DNA from: Desulfitobacterium chlororespirans DSM 11544 | GTDB lineage: Bacteria > Bacillota > Desulfitobacteriia > Desulfitobacteriales > Desulfitobacteriaceae | Direction: 5' to 3' | Assembly (NCBI RefSeq): GCF_900143285.1 | Contig: NZ_FRDN01000004.1 | Coordinates: 437,878 to 501,877 of the forward strand | Length of the DNA stretch: 64,000 nt | In this document: positions 50,808-59,463 of the stretch, in pieces | Layout: each line of letters opens with the position of its first letter | Position numbering within the stretch: position 1 is the first letter of the stretch | The notes under the pieces: generated by a model | What the model saw: only the letters and a program-made list of their open reading frames with translations | Told to the model about the DNA's origin: nothing | The model's database searches: none | Translations under genes and position numbers: made by a program

Positions 50808-51680
50808 TCATTTTAAATGATATACTTGATTGATATGTTTGGATTTTATATACCAAATCATAGCTATAAAATAGCCAATGATCGGTGACAGGCCATATCC
50901 CATCAAAGGGACGGGAAAGTTGCCAGGCACTGTGGAAACAAGAATGATGCTATAATAAACGCCGATGCATCTTGAAATTAACCCCGCATTTTCAGGAGGA
51001 AATAGTAGAAAAGGTATCGGTAAGATTGCCAGGGAAATGATTCCCAAAATTAACCACAAGGTCCCCATATCCGCTGCCATGCTTACTATTCCCTCCACAT
51101 GATTTACTGGAGGCAGACTGTCCAAATGCATCCAGGATAAAATAGCACATACTGAAAAAACGCTTATTATAAATAAACGTAATAGTTTACTTTTCGTCTC
51201 GCTGCTGATCAAAATCATCATTGGGATCGCGAACCCAGTCAATTGAGAAGCATCCGGCTGAAAAAACAGCACGAATACTGTTCCTATTGCCGCAACGCTG
51301 CCCACTCCAAATCCTTTAGTCTGCACTATCTGCCCCAGCCCGATGATGATTATAGGTAATACTATCATAGCAATATTTAACTTTATGATCCCAATCGATA
51401 TCCACCGATGTACACCTTCCATACCCGGGTTTAGAAAAGTCAAAATTAAAAGGCACATGGCGATGGGCACTATGATTGTTTTATGTTTACTTCCACTGAA
51501 GAAATCAAACTTATATGTAACCACAATCCAATAAATAAAACTCATTGCCAAAAAACAGATAATATTTTGGCCCCAAACCAGAGCTGGAACATGATTTTGA
51601 TACATGGCCAGCACTCCTATAGCCATAGAAGGCACTGCAATCATAATCGGCATCAATCTTTGTAAGGGCAATGGATTCAT
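50808..51680 (-). CDS. Short, divergent SEDS-family (FtsW/RodA/SpoVE-like) membrane protein
   Basis: The 290-residue protein has 8 or so helices with SEDS landmarks in order: 'GVHRWISIGIIKLN' (FtsW GARRWI-x-LG), 'LFFQPDASQL' (QPDLGT), 'NHVEGIVSMAADMGTL' (H-T-D-F-I-F-A...G) and 'VPLMGYGLSPIIGYF' (PFVSYGGSS). SEDS glycosyltransferases have about 370-400 residues and a catalytic Asp in the H-x-D motif; here that position is Glu (H-V-E-G-I). So about 80-100 residues and the exact active site differ. ATG 51680 follows GAAAGGA. Possibly a peptidoglycan-related regulator or a divergent polymerase. Confidence 0.6.
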   Translation of the reverse strand: MNPLPLQRLMPIMIAVPSMAIGVLAMYQNHVPALVWGQNIICFLAMSFIYWIVVTYKFDFFSGSKHKTIIVPIAMCLLILTFLNPGMEGVHRWISIGIIKLNIAMIVLPIIIIGLGQIVQTKGFGVGSVAAIGTVFVLFFQPDASQLTGFAIPMMILISSETKSKLLRLFIISVFSVCAILSWMHLDSLPPVNHVEGIVSMAADMGTLWLILGIISLAILPIPFLLFPPENAGLISRCIGVYYSIILVSTVPGNFPVPLMGYGLSPIIGYFIAMIWYIKSKHINQVYHLK

Positions 51681-51848
51681 TCCTTTCTCTGTCGGTTCCC
51701 TCCCCCAAAGAGCCTTTGAGTGTAGTTCAAATGTTGCAGCGTTGCACCATTCGAACTCTTCCCCCCCTGCTGGAGGAGAGCATCAGCCCGTACATTACCG
51801 AAAGTTCACCTATCCCTATCTATCCTGCAGCCTGGTTCCTGCTGACTG

Positions 51849-52232
51849 CTAATCAGCTAAGGCGGACAGTAAGCACACGCTTCCTCCCGCAGACCAGCCT
51901 ATTATTGTAAAATGCTCCACTGCCAATTTACTGACAAAAGCAAACAGGTCATCAGAAAGCTCTTTGATAGTATCGATTCTATTATTATAAGTGCTGTCGC
52001 CAAACCCTCTCAAATCGATGATATAGGCTTTGAAGCCCGGCGGCAGCCTTTCCGCTATAGGCAGAAAATGAACTCCCGAGCACATATTGCCATGTACCAG
52101 AAGCAAAATATTATTGCCATTGCCGGCTTCCCGATAAGCCAATGTTTCTCCATTTTCCAACTTCAAGTGTTTTACCGTTAAATGATCCGTCATTTCATAA
52201 ATCTCCTTAGCCTCCTTAGACATGTTCGGCAA
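51849..52232 (-). pseudogene. C-terminally truncated alpha/beta hydrolase
   Basis: The 127-residue frame encodes the first half of an alpha/beta hydrolase: 'LLLVHGNMCSGVHFLPI' (oxyanion region), 'IDLRGFGDST' and the elbow GWSAGG (about 110-115) with Ser. It stops at 'SALAD', before the acid and His. The downstream 150 bp show no clear continuation in other frames. A non-functional remnant is likely. About 150 bp of empty sequence separate it from the ABC-2 permease gene. Confidence 0.7.
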
Positions 52233-52286
52233 CTTTTCAACTTCCCAACTTCCCGGAGAAGCTCCAACCCGCTCCCCAAGGTCTGA

Positions 52287-52319
52287 GCCCCACCCTCTGT
52301 GAACCAGGGGGCGGGGTTG
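52287..52319 (-). terminator. GC-rich hairpin behind the ABC-2 permease gene
   Basis: AGCCCCACCCTCTG and CCAGGGGGCGGGGTT form a GC-rich imperfect stem with loop TGAA between the permease stop at 52383 and the alpha/beta-hydrolase fragment. No T-run is present, so the terminator call is tentative. Confidence 0.45.
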
Positions 52320-52382
52320 AATCTCTGGACCCTATACTTATTATATACTTTTCCGGCCTTAATAGCGATGATGGCCGCTATT

Positions 52383-53201
52383 CTATCGGTTCTTTTCGCT
52401 CCTGGCGAAAAAGAAGGTGCCGATGACCAGGCAAAGCACTGTCAGCCCGACAATGGCGGCAAAATTGACCACCGGATTAAACATAACCACACTGCTATAT
52501 TCCGGTGTACCCCTATACACCACCGCCCGCACCAAGTCCAGGCAGTAGGTCATGGGCATCATCCGGCTCAAAACCAGCAAAACCCCGCTGGAATGATTAA
52601 TGGGGATAATTGCACCCGATAAAAACATTTGCGGCATGGTGATCAGCATAACAGCCAGGTTCGCCGTCTTTCTGTTTTGAATAAGCCCAATAAGAATCAT
52701 GGCCAGAGCCCCGGCTGAAAGACAGATCAAAGGAGACAGGGCCAAAATCAACAGCAACTGGGTGAAGGGCAGGGTGATGCCCATTATCAATCCGACAATC
52801 AGCGTTCCCACCATACTGATGACAGCGCCGAACATGGAGCCAAAAATCTTGCCGATCACGATCCCATAGCGGGATACCGGAGCAATCAGCATCTCTTCAC
52901 TGAAATTAGAGTCATGGTCGTCCACTAAGGAAGCCACTCCCATGGTGGTGGTCATAAACAACATGTTCACCAGCATCCCCACCAGCATGAAAGTACCGAA
53001 CTGAAAGCCGAGGCCCCCCGCCATGTTCTGCATCAGGTTACCGCCGATCATGCCCATCATGATAATAGGCATAACCAGGCTCATGATCAAGGTTCCGGGA
53101 GCTTTAAAGGCCACGGTAACCTCCCGTGCGAAAATCGCCAGAACTGTACTTGCCTCCCGATAGATCCGGGACTTTTTCCGGGTTAAAACCTGCTCGCTCA
53201 T
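52383..53201 (-). CDS. ABC-2 type permease (drug/antibiotic efflux)
   Basis: The 272-residue protein has six helices and the ABC-2 membrane motif near 'AGALAMILIGLIQNRKTANLA', with 'MPQMFLSGAIIPINHSSG' in the fifth helix region, as in DrrB-type permeases. Its start overlaps the ATPase stop by 4 bp. The ATPase, permease and the upstream two-component system (54288-56038) form one functional unit with 11-bp-periodic boxes. Confidence 0.9.
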   Translation of the reverse strand: MSEQVLTRKKSRIYREASTVLAIFAREVTVAFKAPGTLIMSLVMPIIMMGMIGGNLMQNMAGGLGFQFGTFMLVGMLVNMLFMTTTMGVASLVDDHDSNFSEEMLIAPVSRYGIVIGKIFGSMFGAVISMVGTLIVGLIMGITLPFTQLLLILALSPLICLSAGALAMILIGLIQNRKTANLAVMLITMPQMFLSGAIIPINHSSGVLLVLSRMMPMTYCLDLVRAVVYRGTPEYSSVVMFNPVVNFAAIVGLTVLCLVIGTFFFARSEKNR

Positions 53202-54142
53202 TGTGCTTCACCTCCTGATTTGTTTAAGAACTCTATATAGGCATCCTCTAAGGAAGGCTCATGGATTTTGAGTACCGTCAACGGTGTTTGCAGCCTGGCG
53301 ATCAGCTCCTGGGCCGTTCGCCCCTGAAGGGTAACACTGATCTGCCCGTTGAGTTTATAGGACAGGTTTAACCCGGACAGTTCGGCGGTTAAAGCGTTCC
53401 TGTCAGCGGCGTCCACAATCAGCTCCTGGCGGAGCAGGCTCTGTTTCAGTTCAGTCGGAGACTGGCAAGCCGCGATTTTGCCGTGATTGATAATACAAAC
53501 TTTATCTACATTCTCCGCTTCGTCAATATAGTGAGTGGTAAGGAACACCGTCGTGCCGTATTCCTGACGCACCCTATCGATGTAATCCCACAGCCCCCTG
53601 CGGCTTACCGCATCCAACCCCTGAGTCGGTTCGTCAAGAAACAGAACCTCCGGTGTGTGCATCAGGCTGCGGATAATCTCCAGCTTGCGCTGCATCCCCC
53701 CAGAAAGGTTTTTAACCGGCTTGAACAAGGCATCCTTGATGCCCACGATCTCAGCTAACTCCAACACCCGCTTGCGATAGGCGGGCGGCATGAGCTTAAA
53801 GCTGGGCTGATAGGTGCACATGCCATAGAGAGCGGCGTGGAAGCGGATATTTTGCTCTGCGGTAAGCTGGGCGTCCAGGCTGGGCTTCTGAAAGATAATG
53901 CCTATTTTTTCGCGCACCTGCCGTGCTTCTTTTTCCACATCAAACCCGGCGATTTTTACTTCCCCAGAGGTTTTGGAAAGGGTAGTCGTAAGAATGGAGA
54001 TACTTGTGGTTTTGCCCGCCCCATTGGGACCGAGAAAGGCAAAGAACTCACCCTTGTTCACCGTAAAGCTGACCCCATCCACGGAAGGCGTTTTTGCGCC
54101 TTTGTACTGCTTAACCAAATTTTTCACTTCGATTACGCCCAT
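53198..54142 (-). CDS. DrrA-type ABC ATPase
   Basis: The 314-residue ATPase has GPNGAGKTT (about 39-47), LSGGMQRKLEI, LFLDEPTQGLD and 'LTTHYIDEAENVDKV', with a C-terminal about 100-residue domain typical of DrrA-like drug or lipid exporters. It begins 4 bp upstream of the permease overlap and overlaps the end of a 28-residue peptide. It is probably activated by the response regulator at 55355-56038. Confidence 0.92.
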   Translation of the reverse strand: MGVIEVKNLVKQYKGAKTPSVDGVSFTVNKGEFFAFLGPNGAGKTTSISILTTTLSKTSGEVKIAGFDVEKEARQVREKIGIIFQKPSLDAQLTAEQNIRFHAALYGMCTYQPSFKLMPPAYRKRVLELAEIVGIKDALFKPVKNLSGGMQRKLEIIRSLMHTPEVLFLDEPTQGLDAVSRRGLWDYIDRVRQEYGTTVFLTTHYIDEAENVDKVCIINHGKIAACQSPTELKQSLLRQELIVDAADRNALTAELSGLNLSYKLNGQISVTLQGRTAQELIARLQTPLTVLKIHEPSLEDAYIEFLNKSGGEAQ

Positions 54143-54219
54143 GATGAGGCCTCCTTTTTGCTTACAATAGACTTCTTTAAGGTCTTAATTCCCCAAACGA
54201 AAAAAATGATAATCGACAT
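54133..54219 (-). CDS. 28-residue leader peptide overlapping the ABC ATPase start
   Basis: A good ribosome site (GGAGG, 7 bases before the ATG at 54219) opens 'MSIIIFFVWGIKTLKKSIV' and ends at a TAA 9 bases inside the ATPase gene. The first ten residues are hydrophobic and the rest basic. The overlap suggests translational coupling or a small membrane-associated protein. It cannot be separated from chance by sequence alone. Confidence 0.5.
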   Translation of the reverse strand: MSIIIFFVWGIKTLKKSIVSKKEASSWA

Positions 54220-54260
54220 AACAAAACCTCCGTTACATTTGATACCCCTATGGTAAAGGG

Positions 54261-54293
54261 TCAAAATAAACGGAGGTTAAATGGAGTTTAAAC
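54261..54293 (-). promoter_or_regulatory. Triple 11-bp direct repeat, response regulator box before the exporter genes
   Basis: On the minus strand three 11-mers follow each other exactly: GTTTAAACTCC, ATTTAACCTCC, GTTTATTTTGA. They overlap the end of the kinase gene and lie 42 bp before the leader peptide. The same period and sequence occur before the response regulator gene (56079-56100). Confidence 0.65.
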
Positions 54294-55358
54294 GCAATGT
54301 AAACCGGGCAGAAAAATTTCAAAGGTTGTCCCTTTGCCGATTGTACTCTCGACCCTGATGCTTCCCCCATGCAGGTCCACAATCTTCTTGACCAGGGAAA
54401 GGCCCAGCCCGTTGCCGCCTGCCGAACGGGCGCGGGCTTTGTCGGCCTTATAAAACCGCTCAAAGATATGAATCCGGTCCTCCGGCCCAATCCCGATGCC
54501 GGTATCCCCAATGGTCACCTGGGCTGCATCGCCTTCCTGTCTCAGCCCTATGCTGATCTGCCCGCCTTCCGGCGTAAACTTTATGGCGTTGTGCAGGAGG
54601 TTGGTCCATACCTGGGACAGCAAATCTTCATCACCGCAGAGAATGCATAGGGGCAGATCCGCCTCCAGGGTCAGGTTCTTTGCCGACCATTGGGGTTCCA
54701 ACAGCAGGGCGACATTCTCCAATTGTTTATCCAGCCGGAACTCCTGCCTGTTCAAGGGCAGCTTGCTGTTATCCAGCGTGGTCAGCTTCAGCAGGTTTTC
54801 ACTAAGGCTGGATAGCCGCCTGCTCTCCGCTTCAATAATCTCCGCATAGCGCCGGCGCTGTTCTACAGGTAAATCCTCTTTTTTCAGCAGCCCCGCAAAC
54901 CCACTGATGGAGGTAAGGGGCGATTGAATCTCATGGGAGACGTTGGAGATAAAGTCCTGCCGCATGGTTTCCAGATTGCCAAGTCCCCGGGCCATATCAT
55001 TGATGGCTTCAGCCAGGTCATGGTGCATATCGGTTGCTTTGGCGTCCAGAAATACATCGAAATTCCCCCGAGCGATCTGAGCCAGAGCACCGGTCAGGAT
55101 ATCGTGGATGTTTTCATGGGATCTTTGTCCCCTCCGCCCGCGCCATAGGGCTGCCAACCCCGCCACCGCGGCAATAAGGGCCAACGCCGTCAGACCGGAA
55201 AACACCTGCCGCAGCAGCTCCGACGGCGGCCCTGTGACACGGTAAATCAGGGCCGTGATCCCATATCCTCCTGCCAGGGCGCTGCCATAGACCAGGATCA
55301 GCATCAAAAATCCCCGGATCACAGAAGGAGGTCCCGGTCTGGGACGTTCATTCCTCAT
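54288..55358 (-). CDS. Sensor histidine kinase
   Basis: The 356-residue protein has two N-terminal helices (about 13-35 and 50-70) with hardly any outside loop, HAMP, HisKA with H142 in NVSHEIQSP and HATPase with 'NLLHNAIKFTPEGG', DTGIGI and GNGLGLSL. The short N-terminus resembles intramembrane-sensing kinases, which sense envelope stress such as antibiotics. It overlaps the response regulator by 4 bp and lies upstream of the ABC exporter genes. Confidence 0.92.
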   Translation of the reverse strand: MRNERPRPGPPSVIRGFLMLILVYGSALAGGYGITALIYRVTGPPSELLRQVFSGLTALALIAAVAGLAALWRGRRGQRSHENIHDILTGALAQIARGNFDVFLDAKATDMHHDLAEAINDMARGLGNLETMRQDFISNVSHEIQSPLTSISGFAGLLKKEDLPVEQRRRYAEIIEAESRRLSSLSENLLKLTTLDNSKLPLNRQEFRLDKQLENVALLLEPQWSAKNLTLEADLPLCILCGDEDLLSQVWTNLLHNAIKFTPEGGQISIGLRQEGDAAQVTIGDTGIGIGPEDRIHIFERFYKADKARARSAGGNGLGLSLVKKIVDLHGGSIRVESTIGKGTTFEIFLPGLHCV

Positions 55359-56038
55359 ACCTGCACCTCCAGCCGATAGCCTAACCCCCGCACAGTGGTA
55401 ATCTTAAAGCCGGATTTCTCGGCGGGGAACCGTTCGCGCAAACGGCCAATGTGGACATCCAGCGTTCGCTCATTACCTTCAAAATCGTAGCCCCACACAC
55501 CTTCAAGGAGCTGGTCCCGGGTAAAGGTCCGCCCGGGAAAGCCTCCCAGTTTGAACAGCAGCTCAAATTCCTTCATGGGAATATCCTCACCCACCTCGTT
55601 GAGGATGACGGAATAGCTGTTTTTATCAAGGGTGATATAGCCGATTTGAATGGTTTGGGAGGCTTCAATTCTGTATCGCCGCATAAGCGCCTTGACCCGC
55701 AGGAGCAGTTCGTCCCCATCAAAGGGTTTCGTCAGATAATCGTCCGTCCCGGCCTCAAAACCTTTCACTTTGGCCGGCTTTTCATGTTTCGCCGTCAGCA
55801 TCAGGATCGGCAGATCTTTGTAATCCTGACGCAGTTGGCGGCAAAGCTCATAACCGTCCATATTTGGCATCATCAGATCAATCACCGCCAGGCTGGGATT
55901 CGCTTCGCTTATTTTTTCCAGCGCCTCGCGCCCGTCCCTGGCTTCACACGTTGCAAACCCGTCGTTTTTGAGAAGGGTGCAGACCAGTTCCCGGATCGTC
56001 GGGTCATCGTCCACAATCATAATTTTGCTCATCATCAT
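55355..56038 (-). CDS. OmpR/PhoB-family response regulator
   Basis: The 227-residue protein has a receiver domain (LAVIDLMMPNMDGYE, Lys in LTKPFDG) and a C-terminal winged-helix domain ending 'TVRGLGYRLEV'. Its start overlaps nothing; two 11-mers upstream (56079-56100) and three before the exporter genes point to binding sites of this regulator. It forms an antibiotic- or stress-response module with the ABC-2 exporter. ATG run at 56038. Confidence 0.94.
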   Translation of the reverse strand: MMMSKIMIVDDDPTIRELVCTLLKNDGFATCEARDGREALEKISEANPSLAVIDLMMPNMDGYELCRQLRQDYKDLPILMLTAKHEKPAKVKGFEAGTDDYLTKPFDGDELLLRVKALMRRYRIEASQTIQIGYITLDKNSYSVILNEVGEDIPMKEFELLFKLGGFPGRTFTRDQLLEGVWGYDFEGNERTLDVHIGRLRERFPAEKSGFKITTVRGLGYRLEVQV

Positions 56039-56078
56039 TCACCTCGCCACTTCGTCACCTCGTATGCAGGGTACCGCA

Positions 56079-56100
56079 CCAATGTAAACGGAAGTTAAAC
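56079..56100 (-). promoter_or_regulatory. Double 11-bp direct repeat before the response regulator gene
   Basis: On the minus strand GTTTAACTTCC and GTTTACATTGG lie head to tail, 41 bp from the response regulator start, and match the triple repeat at 54261-54293. Confidence 0.65.
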
Positions 56101-56112
56101 GAATTGCAATAA

Positions 56113-56604
56113 TCAGCGGGGCTGTTTAGCTTTGGCGTATTCTTTGGCTTCCTTGCCGGTGATGTGTTCGACGTCAATAGCCATAATATATGCTTGCGTA
56201 CATTTGCTTATCTCCTGATGTTTGGCTTCTTCAGACTGATCCCCTGAATACTTTTCCACCAAAGCCTTAAAAGCTTCCAGCCGTTCATCCCCTTCCACAA
56301 TTCTTGCTTTGCCAAAAGCGATCACGCTGCGGAAATAGGACGTATATTCTGCACTTACTATGGTATCCTCATCGATTACGGCAAAAGATACCTTAGGGTT
56401 CTTCATCATGGCCTCCAATTTATGTCCGGCCTTTGCCGAATGAAAATAGATTTTGTCATTGAAATAGACATAGTTGAAGGGAACGGCGTAAGGGTAATCT
56501 TCATCACCCAGGCAAGCCAGGACACCATTTGTGCATCTGTCCATGACAGCCACGGTATCTTCCCTTGATAATAATTGTTTACCTCTTCTCATTTCTCTAA
56601 ACAT
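56113..56604 (-). CDS. Pyridoxamine-5'-phosphate-oxidase-fold flavin protein (NimA-like)
   Basis: The 163-residue protein has the split-barrel flavin fold: 'GVLACLGDEDYPYAVPFNYVYF' and 'IYFHSAKAGHKLEAM', as in NimA/PNPOx-like proteins. Family members bind FMN, F420 or heme and reduce small molecules such as nitroimidazoles. It is the gene immediately upstream of the two-component system but is separated by 74 bp that hold the RR box, so it is independent. ATG 56604. Confidence 0.85.
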   Translation of the reverse strand: MFREMRRGKQLLSREDTVAVMDRCTNGVLACLGDEDYPYAVPFNYVYFNDKIYFHSAKAGHKLEAMMKNPKVSFAVIDEDTIVSAEYTSYFRSVIAFGKARIVEGDERLEAFKALVEKYSGDQSEEAKHQEISKCTQAYIMAIDVEHITGKEAKEYAKAKQPR

Positions 56605-56668
56605 GAGCAGTTCCTTCCTTTCATCCCCTAATTCCTGACCGGCATCGGCACAAGTCCGCCAAGATCAA

Positions 56669-56986
56669 CTAAAGTTTTTCTATTTTGATCTCAACATCTC
56701 GGGGTAATGCCAACCCGCATGCGACCTCAATACCTTTTATGATAGCGGATGGTACGGGACAGGCAGGATGCTTGCAGTATTTCTTTCCCAGTTCATATAC
56801 CTGGGATTCCCCCAGCTTGGCGAAACATTCTTTAAATCCATCCACTTCTTTCAGTTCCTGTTCCAAAGGTTTAAGATTGGGACAGGCTGTCTGAAATTCA
56901 ATCAGGGCATTTTGCTTATCTTCGGAATTCACCTTGATGAGCGATTTTAGACCACAGACACCTGGGTTCACTTTTACTTCTACCAT
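56669..56986 (-). CDS. Small cysteine-containing protein, DUF6951-like
   Basis: The 105-residue protein 'MVEVKVNPGVCGLKSLIKV' contains four cysteines (VCGL, ACPN, YCKHPACPVP) and no membrane helix. It is similar in pattern to DUF6951-like proteins; I do not know a function. Cys spacing C-x4-C at KYCKHPACPV could bind metal. It precedes the oxidase gene by 64 bp on the same strand. Confidence 0.65.
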   Translation of the reverse strand: MVEVKVNPGVCGLKSLIKVNSEDKQNALIEFQTACPNLKPLEQELKEVDGFKECFAKLGESQVYELGKKYCKHPACPVPSAIIKGIEVACGLALPRDVEIKIEKL

Positions 56987-57072
56987 GTACTTCTAACTCC
57001 TTTCTCTATTCCCCATTTATCCGCTTTCAGCAATTGCCCAAAAGCGGAGCTTTCGCCTTTCAATCTTATCCT

Positions 57073-57798
57073 CTATAAAAACATATCCGCCAGCGCTACC
57101 TTCAGTCCCTTGAAATAGACCGACTCCACATAGTCATGAGCCCCTTTATAAAAGGCCGTGCTGTCGGTTATCTCATTTTGGTCAAGGCTATAAATGGTTA
57201 CCAGGTTGTTTTTCGGATCGACCATCCAGTATTCTTTAATTCCGCATTGCTTGTAAAGCTCCAGCTTTTTCAGGATATCCTTACTTCTGGTGGAAGGTGA
57301 AAGGACTTCAACCGCCAGGGTTGGCACCCCTCGGTACTTACCTTGTTTGTCCATATTATCCCTGTCGCAGATTACAATGATATCCGGCTGGACAACACAA
57401 ATATTGTCCTCGGCCTTAAACAGGGTAATGTCAAAAGGTGAAGTGAGAGGAATACATTTTTTATTCTTGAACCAGTTATAGAATGTGCCATGAATTTCAT
57501 TAACAGCATATTGGTGCTCGTAAGAAGGAGACGCCAGATTATAGATAACGCCGTCAATCAACTCAAACCGCTGTTCGGAAGCCTCCACCAGTTCCAAAAA
57601 CTCTTCGTAAGCCACCCTTCCCTCACGGCTTTGATATTCAGCGGCACCTTCCGCCAGCAGGCTTTTATTAGGGTCGTCACAAGGCAGGATTCTGGCGATA
57701 TCCTTGCCGTTTTTGGTCACAATGATTTCTTCATTGACCTCCACAAACTTTAAATACTTGCCAAAATTGTTCTGGACCTCTGTCGAAGGAACTCTCAT
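57073..57798 (-). CDS. Phd/YefM-type antitoxin domain fused to a Uma2-like endonuclease domain
   Basis: The about 241-residue protein begins with a Phd/YefM domain (about 1-45: 'EVQNNFGKYLKFVEVNEEII', KNGKDIARIL), which in antitoxins binds the operator DNA. A Uma2-type PD-(D/E)xK-like nuclease domain follows (about 65-235), with 'CVVQPDIIVICDRD' and 'RGVPTLAVEVLSPST', matching P-D-x-x-V and E-V-x-S-P-S. Three ATGs lie in a row; ATG 57798 is chosen as it is 7 bases after GGGAGGG. Toxin and antitoxin-like parts are in one chain. Three direct ATTAGCTA repeats (57813-57880) in front are probably its operator. Confidence 0.8.
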   Translation of the reverse strand: MRVPSTEVQNNFGKYLKFVEVNEEIIVTKNGKDIARILPCDDPNKSLLAEGAAEYQSREGRVAYEEFLELVEASEQRFELIDGVIYNLASPSYEHQYAVNEIHGTFYNWFKNKKCIPLTSPFDITLFKAEDNICVVQPDIIVICDRDNMDKQGKYRGVPTLAVEVLSPSTRSKDILKKLELYKQCGIKEYWMVDPKNNLVTIYSLDQNEITDSTAFYKGAHDYVESVYFKGLKVALADMFL

Positions 57799-57812
57799 CA
57801 TCATCCCTCCCT

Positions 57813-57880
57813 ATTAGCTAGATATATTCTATTATGCATATTATTAGCTAATTAATCAATATTTCTTCATAAATTAGCTA
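57813..57880. repeat. Three ATTAGCTA direct repeats spaced exactly 30 bp
   Basis: ATTAGCTA starts at 57813, 57843 and 57873, spaced by 30 bp, about three helical turns. The inner TAGCTA is itself palindromic. They cover the promoter of the Phd-Uma2 gene, so its Phd domain is the likely binder. Confidence 0.65.
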
Positions 57881-57972
57881 TTTTCCAGCAACATAAATAT
57901 CTCCATCCAGGTCTTCATTATTCAATGCTATATTGTCCAGTTTACAATTCTCAATTGCGCAATGGGAAGTCC

Positions 57973-59463
57973 TTAACCAATGAAGGGCTGTTTTTTTATT
58001 TTACAAAGCCGCATGATCGTATCTTTTCCAGTAATCAAGGCCACAGGCAGCCCGCCGGGGGGCTGCAGCCACTGACCGCTTAAAAAGAGATTCTGCAAGC
58101 CTTTGATTCGCCCTGTATGGGACATCATTGTCCCGCTGACCGTAGGTAAAAACGACATAAATGCCCCCCGATAGGCGTTGCAGTACCGTTCAAATGTTTT
58201 CGGTGTAGCCACATCCAGCAAACTGAGTTTTCCCTGCATTTGCGGAAAACGCATCGCAATCGCCCGGATGACTTCTTCCCCGACTCGCGACTTTTCCCGG
58301 CGATAGGAGCCGGGATCTTCAGCCAGGGCATGCCATTGATCATAATCAGCCGGGAATTGGTTAATGCTGCAGATCAGCAACGTGCATCCAGCCGGGGCAA
58401 AGTCCGGTTCATAGCTATAATGAGTTATTGTCAGATAGTCTATGGTTGTTTCATTCACCTTAAAGGGGGCCACCGGAAAGCGCAGGGTGCGCGGAATCTC
58501 CTCCATCGTGCCCTCATAACCGATGGCTATATGAATTTCTGAGCCCAAGGGATAGTCCGTGGGATTATTATAGCGTTTTTGAAAGTCAGGATCAGGGTAC
58601 TTCCCCTTAAGCAACCGCTCATAAAGCACATGGGCATCACAAGCAGCAATAAAATAATCAGCCGCAAAGGTTTGGCCATTGCTGCAAATAACGCCGCTGA
58701 CCTTGCTGCCCTCCTTATGCAGCCCGATCGCTTCACAAGAGGTTTCGATGCGCCCCCCCAGGCTTAAATAGCGCTCTGCCATGCGCTGCGCAAATTTCTT
58801 GGAACCCCCATAAGGGATGGAAGCCTGGCCCTTCGTAAAAGCTGCCAGAGCGAAGAAAACCGACGAGGCACTATAGCCATCCGGCAGAAAAGAAGCCAGT
58901 GTCTCCCGCAAAGCCGGGTGTTTAAAGGTTTTAGCGTATTCCTTTAAGCTCATCTTACCGAATTTCCGCATGATCAGCCCAGCGTCTTTCATGGCCATCA
59001 TCAATTTGACCTTTTCCAGCGGCCCCAGCAAATCCCGGGGTTTTTCCACCGGTATCTCATAAGACTGCAGTTGTTCAATGGCTTGGCAAAAATCATCAAT
59101 GGCCTCCGCGTCCTGGGGAGACAGTTCAAGCCAACTGGATTTCAGCCGCTCCAGATCGCGATACAGATGCACGGCAGCACCGCTTGCATGTTCAAAAGTC
59201 AAAAAGCTTTCCTGATGATAGATTTCCACCCCATCCAGGGCACCTACTGAAGTCCAAAGCTCATGGATCGGGGTTCCTTTTTTCGTGCCGACCAGCCAAT
59301 GAATGCAGCCGTCGATATGATAACCCTGACGATCCCAGCCTGTGCATTCTCCGCCTAAAACGTGGTTTTTCTCCAGGATCATGCTGGCAAAACCATTCTT
59401 CTGAGCGAAGATGCCCGCACTCAACCCGGCGATCCCTCCGCCGATAATGACCAGCTTAGCCAT
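57973..59463 (-). CDS. FAD-dependent phytoene-desaturase/carotenoid-isomerase-like oxidoreductase
   Basis: The 496-residue protein has an N-terminal dinucleotide-binding motif GGGIAGLSAG (about 8-17) and the second 'LGGECTGWDRQGYHIDGCIHW' region found in phytoene dehydrogenase/CrtISO-like and amine-oxidase-type enzymes, with the C-terminal FAD motif 'LFLSGQWLQPPGGLPVALITG'. It overlaps the TetR start-gene by 8 bp, so it is under TetR control. The substrate is not known; no carotenoid genes are nearby. Confidence 0.88.
   Translation of the reverse strand: MAKLVIIGGGIAGLSAGIFAQKNGFASMILEKNHVLGGECTGWDRQGYHIDGCIHWLVGTKKGTPIHELWTSVGALDGVEIYHQESFLTFEHASGAAVHLYRDLERLKSSWLELSPQDAEAIDDFCQAIEQLQSYEIPVEKPRDLLGPLEKVKLMMAMKDAGLIMRKFGKMSLKEYAKTFKHPALRETLASFLPDGYSASSVFFALAAFTKGQASIPYGGSKKFAQRMAERYLSLGGRIETSCEAIGLHKEGSKVSGVICSNGQTFAADYFIAACDAHVLYERLLKGKYPDPDFQKRYNNPTDYPLGSEIHIAIGYEGTMEEIPRTLRFPVAPFKVNETTIDYLTITHYSYEPDFAPAGCTLLICSINQFPADYDQWHALAEDPGSYRREKSRVGEEVIRAIAMRFPQMQGKLSLLDVATPKTFERYCNAYRGAFMSFLPTVSGTMMSHTGRIKGLQNLFLSGQWLQPPGGLPVALITGKDTIMRLCKIKKQPFIG

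Noticed and set aside
51671-51910. Plus-strand 79-codon frame between the SEDS-like gene and the alpha/beta-hydrolase fragment
   Set aside because: No ribosome site, biased composition, overlaps both neighbours.
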